Shown in pieces: positions 60,700-64,000 of a DNA stretch of 64,000 nucleotides. This stretch comes from Lucinisca nassula (Eukaryota; Mollusca; Bivalvia; Lucinida; Lucinidae): contig OY757014.1 of assembly GCA_963580285.1 (NCBI GenBank), positions 98,005,372 through 98,069,371 of the forward strand, written 5' to 3'. The notes beneath the pieces are model-generated. The model was given only the letters and a program-made list of their open reading frames with translations, had not been told where the DNA came from and searched no databases. The position numbers and the translations under genes were made by a program. Each line of letters opens with the position of its first letter. The stretch's first letter is position 1.

Positions 60700-62273
60700 A
60701 ACAAGAGGGCCCAGAGGGCCCTGAATCGCTCACCTGAGAATTAGTGTCTCCAGTACATTAATTTGAACAAACTTGGTAATGGTCCACTAGATGAAGCTTC
60801 ATACCAAATATCAAAGACCTGGGCCTTCTGGTTTCAGACAAGAAGATTTTTCAAGGTTTTCCCCCATATAAGCCTATGAAAAACCAAAGGGTCCCAGGGT
60901 GGGGGCATTTTTGGCCCCAGGGCTATAATTTGAACAATCTTGAAAGAGGCCCACTAGATGAAGCTTCACACCAAACACCAAAGATCTGGGCCTTGCGGTT
61001 TCAGAGAAGAAGATTTTTAAAGATTTTCCCTGTATAAGCCTATGTAAAACCAAAGGCCCCCGGGGCGGGGGCATTTTTGGCCCCAAAGCTATAATTTGAA
61101 CAATCTTAGTAAAGGTCCATCAGGTAAAGCTTCACACCAAATATTAAAGACCTGGGCCTTGTGGTTTCAGAGAAGAAGATTTTTTAATGATTTTCCCTAT
61201 ATAAGCCCATGTAAAACCATAGGCCCCCGGGGCGGGGGCATTTTTGGCCCCAAGGCTATAATTTGAACAATCTTAGTAGAGGCCCACCAGGTAAAGCTTC
61301 ACACCAAATATTAAAGATGTGGGCCTTGTGGTTTCAGAGAAGAAGATTTTTTAATGATTTTCCATATATAAGCCTATGTAAAACCATAGGCCCCCGGGGC
61401 GGGGGCATTTTGGCCCCCAGTGCTATAGTTTGAACAATCTTGGTAAAGGTCCACTATATGAAGCTTCACACCAAATATCAAAGATCTGGGCCTTGCGGTT
61501 TCAGAGAAGAAGATTTTTAAAGATTTTCCCTGTATAAGCCTATGTAAAACCAAAGGCCCCCGGGGCGGGGGCATTTTTGGCCCAAAGGCTATAATTTGAA
61601 CAATCTTAGTAGAGGTCCACCAGGTAAAGCTTCACACCAAATATTAAAGACCTGGGCCTTGTGATTTCAGAGAAGATTTTTTAATGATTTTCCCTATATA
61701 AGCCTATCTATGTAAAACCATAGGCCCCCAGAGCGGGGGCATTTTGGCCCCCAGGGCTATAATTTGAACAATCTTGAAAGAGGTCCACTAGATGAAGCTT
61801 CACACCCAATATCAAAGATCTGGGCCTTGCGGTTTCAGAGAAGAAGGTTTTTTAAAGATTTTCCCTGTATAAGCCTATGTTAAACCAAAGGCCCCCCGGG
61901 GTGGGGGCATTTTAGGTTCCAAGGCTATAATTTGAACAATCTTGGTAGAGGTCCACTAGATGAAGCTTCATACCAAATATCGAAGACCTGGGCCTTGAGG
62001 TTTCAGAGAAGAAGATTTTTAAAGTTTTCGTTTAAAAAATCTATTTTTAGCTCCTGTCACCTAGATGTGCAATGGACCGGAACCATTTAAACAACTTTGA
62101 AAGGGGACCACCTAAGGATCATTCCGGTGAAGTTTGGTCAAAATCCGATCAGTGGTTTAGGAGGAGATGTCATTTGAAGAAAAAGTTTACGCACGCACAC
62201 ACGCACTGACGACGGTCGACGGACGAAAAGTGATCACAAAAGCTCACCTTGTCACTACGTGACAGGTGAGCTA
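60700..62273 (+). mobile_element. core-repeat element (AGAGGGCC type), complete, about eight units
   Basis: Starts ACAAGAGGGCCCAGAGGGCC then CTGAATCGCTCACCTGAG. About eight units of 155-170 bp alternate between two subtypes (CAGGTAAAGCTTCACACCAA and TAGATGAAGCTTCACACC), a higher-order pattern. The tail is shared with 19219-20042 (GGAACCATTTAAACAACTTT). It ends with the hairpin AGCTCACCTTGTCACTACGT / GACAGGTGAGCT and TAAAA. Minus-strand frames of 66-70 codons are by-products of the units. Confidence 0.85.
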
Positions 62274-62301
62274 AAAAAAGAAAACTAGAGCAGCAGTCGA
62301 G

Positions 62302-62440
62302 TTGAGTGTTTGAATTTTACGTCCCACCAACAGCTAAGGTCATACGGAGACGGGACCTCGGTCTAAAGACTCAACGAAATTCTGGAGAAGCCCGGAATCG
62401 ATCCTGCGACCCCTAGTTTACAAGGCGAGTAGTGTATACC
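62302..62440 (-). mobile_element. SINE-B copy, head truncated
   Basis: GAGTGTTTGAATTTTACGTC to CCTAGTTTACAAGGCGAGTA, reversed. The last part of the tRNA-like head is lost. Confidence 0.8.
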
Positions 62441-62454
62441 ATCGCAAATACCTG

Positions 62455-64000
62455 CTTTTCCAATGAACAAGCCTTTTCTTAGAAATTTGACCTTTGACCT
62501 CACCCCATGACCCCAGGGGGGTCAGATGAAAATTTCGACACCTTCATGCACATCTGCAGTCCCCAAGCAATGTATGTACCAAGTTTGGTCACTGTAGGTA
62601 AAGAAATAAAACAGTACTGTAAAAATTCGGCTATAAGACGAGGATTTTTCCCTCCAAAATGAGCCCGAAAAATTGACCCCGTCTTATATCCGAGGTCATG
62701 GACTGCATGCTTTTTTCCGGCAATGTCCGGCGAAACCAGACATACGGAAAATGCCGATCGATGATTTTTGAATTGATATAAATCGCCGCCCACAAACCGA
62801 CGCTACCATTTTTCTGCACGCGATCGGTTAATGACGTCATCCGACGCCAGCACCCCAACACGTGTTTAATGTCAGTGTGTGTATCTCGTTCATAAAAAAA
62901 AACGTTAGGAAAACCGGTAAAAAATATTTTCTCGATAGCTAAACGGTTGTGAATAGAGGTGGATAGAAAACCAGCGCTTTGCACAGCTCCCGAATTATCC
63001 CCAGAAGCTCTGTGTAAATAACCAACAACAGTGTTCGACTTTTCTCGCCCAGCGTCTGCTAATTGGCGCCAAAACATAACCATTCATGAGATCGTAGAAT
63101 AGTCCATTTTTTGTAATGCAAACTTCTACCGTTAGATGTAGCTAATTGTCTGAGGAGCGATTAAATCATTTTCACATTGATTGTGGATTAAATTTTATGA
63201 TTGGAGGATAAACGCAAATACCAGACATAACTTGACCATATTTTCACACCTTATCGACACGCACTGCAGGGTGGCAATTATATGACAGGGATTAACAATA
63301 GTGTCATACTTGAACCGTAATAAATACACAGATGGTTTGTCTGCATTAATTATTGCGATTTACTTACTGGTCTTGTTTTACCGGATTTAAGGGCTCAGAA
63401 AGACTGACAGTAGTAGACGATTTTTTTTGCACTTGCCCGGCGCGATTTCGGTCTTGTCTGGGGCTGCCGGGAAATGGATTTGGCAGCCCTGTCGTCTATT
63501 AAATAGAAGTCTTAGCCAGCAAAGCATGTACCGGGCCAACTTCGGGCCGACAGCGATACGACCTATCGGCCCGACGTTTCCCCCGTTTCCAGACGCTTAA
63601 TAGACCTACCGATTCAGATTCAGTAAGAGTTGTCACTCTTTGTAACTCTCACAAACGAAGACATTATGTCAACAGACATAAACAAAGCCATGTGAGGGGT
63701 AAGTAGAGGGGTTTTCTGACGAAAAAAGGCCTATTTCTCACATCTAAACGGCATCTAGCGGTAGCAGATAGGCCCCGACAGATATGGCAAAAATTTGACC
63801 CGTCTTATAAAAGAGTATAAGCAAAATCCCACATTAGAAGAACTGAAAAAGGGGTCCCGTCTTATAGCCGAATCGCCTTATAGCCGAATTTTTACGGTAG
63901 TTGCATTCACAAGAAACGTGACAGACGGAAGGACGGACGGACGTCCGGATGGACAGACGGACACCCGTGACGAAAATAATACACCCATTTTTTTTTTCAA
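62455..64000. mobile_element. core-repeat element carrying a TA-5 transposon
   Basis: The left part (62455-62616: TTGACCTCACCCCATGACCC, TGTACCAAGTTTGGTCACTG) and the right part (63900-64000: AAGAAACGTGACAGACGG, (GGAC)n) are typical of the end of a core-repeat element. TA-5 lies between. The element may end at or beyond the window edge. Confidence 0.55.
62617..63897. mobile_element. TA-5 transposon, second copy
   Basis: Left end worn (CTGTAAAAATTCGGCTATAA), right end TATAGCCGAATTTTTACGG followed by TA at 63898-63899. Collinear with 28204-29517 with small indels. A 150-codon minus-strand frame (62631-63083) lies inside; it is broken in the other copy and has no family resemblance, so it is not called a gene. 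Confidence 0.85.

Larger units (their letters stand above)
49861..64000 (-). other. intron upstream of PDZ2 (over 14 kb, open at window end)
   Basis: No exon with PDZ or L27 character was recognised here, so the intron extends past the window or holds small exons I cannot see. It contains SINE-F copies, MITEs, the DIRS-like retrotransposon and core-repeat elements listed separately. Confidence 0.6.

Noticed and set aside
62631..63083. 150-codon minus-strand open frame, the longest in the window
   Set aside because: It lies wholly inside the TA-5 transposon, is not open in the other copy (28204-29517) and shows no recognisable domain.

Overview
This window is animal genomic DNA, most likely from a bivalve mollusc. 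The grounds are spliceosomal exons of an animal cell-polarity gene, very long introns, and dense families of tRNA-derived SINEs, TA- and TTAA-flanked MITEs and core-repeat elements of a kind common in clam and oyster genomes. The species is not identifiable from sequence alone. There is no sign of bacterial gene organisation, and most open frames over 60 codons lie inside repeats.

One host gene runs across most of the window on the minus strand. Six exons (49860-49726, 39945-39625, 37616-37484, 34317-34226, 24956-24821, 972-814) join in consistent phase into about 325 codons. They encode two PDZ domains, a linker after each, and the start of the region that follows. The domains match PDZ2 and PDZ3 of the PATJ/MPDZ (multi-PDZ, Crumbs-complex) family. 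The gene is open at both ends: its L27 domain and first PDZ should lie beyond 64000, and later PDZ domains below position 1. Introns are about 2 to 24 kb.

The introns are mostly mobile DNA. At least three MITE families have TTAA target sites and CCC/GGG ends (piggyBac-like), several have TA targets, and about six are SINE families, several copies with visible target duplications. Other elements include core-repeat elements with 150-175 bp internal tandem repeats, a 2.7 kb 33/34-bp minisatellite, a 29-bp minisatellite apparently grown from a MITE hairpin, and a five-unit array of 168-bp palindromes.

The most informative element is a 6.17 kb DIRS-like tyrosine-recombinase retrotransposon at 52348-58520. 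It has about 226-bp inverted terminal repeats that look identical, and a 100-bp internal complementary region that is exactly the reverse complement of the predicted circle junction. A 6-bp TAAAAT core is shared by that junction and both insertion boundaries. Its reverse transcriptase, RNase H and recombinase frames are broken, so the copy was probably mobilised by proteins from another copy.

Two further patterns stand out. A roughly 60-70 bp hairpin core recurs about 30 times inside MITEs with different ends. Transposable elements also come within about 18-47 bp of many PDZ-gene splice sites, in one case apparently covering the branch-point region. A CpG-rich, repeat-poor patch at 14290-15300 holds a 61-codon frame with a good start context and may be an internal promoter or nested gene.
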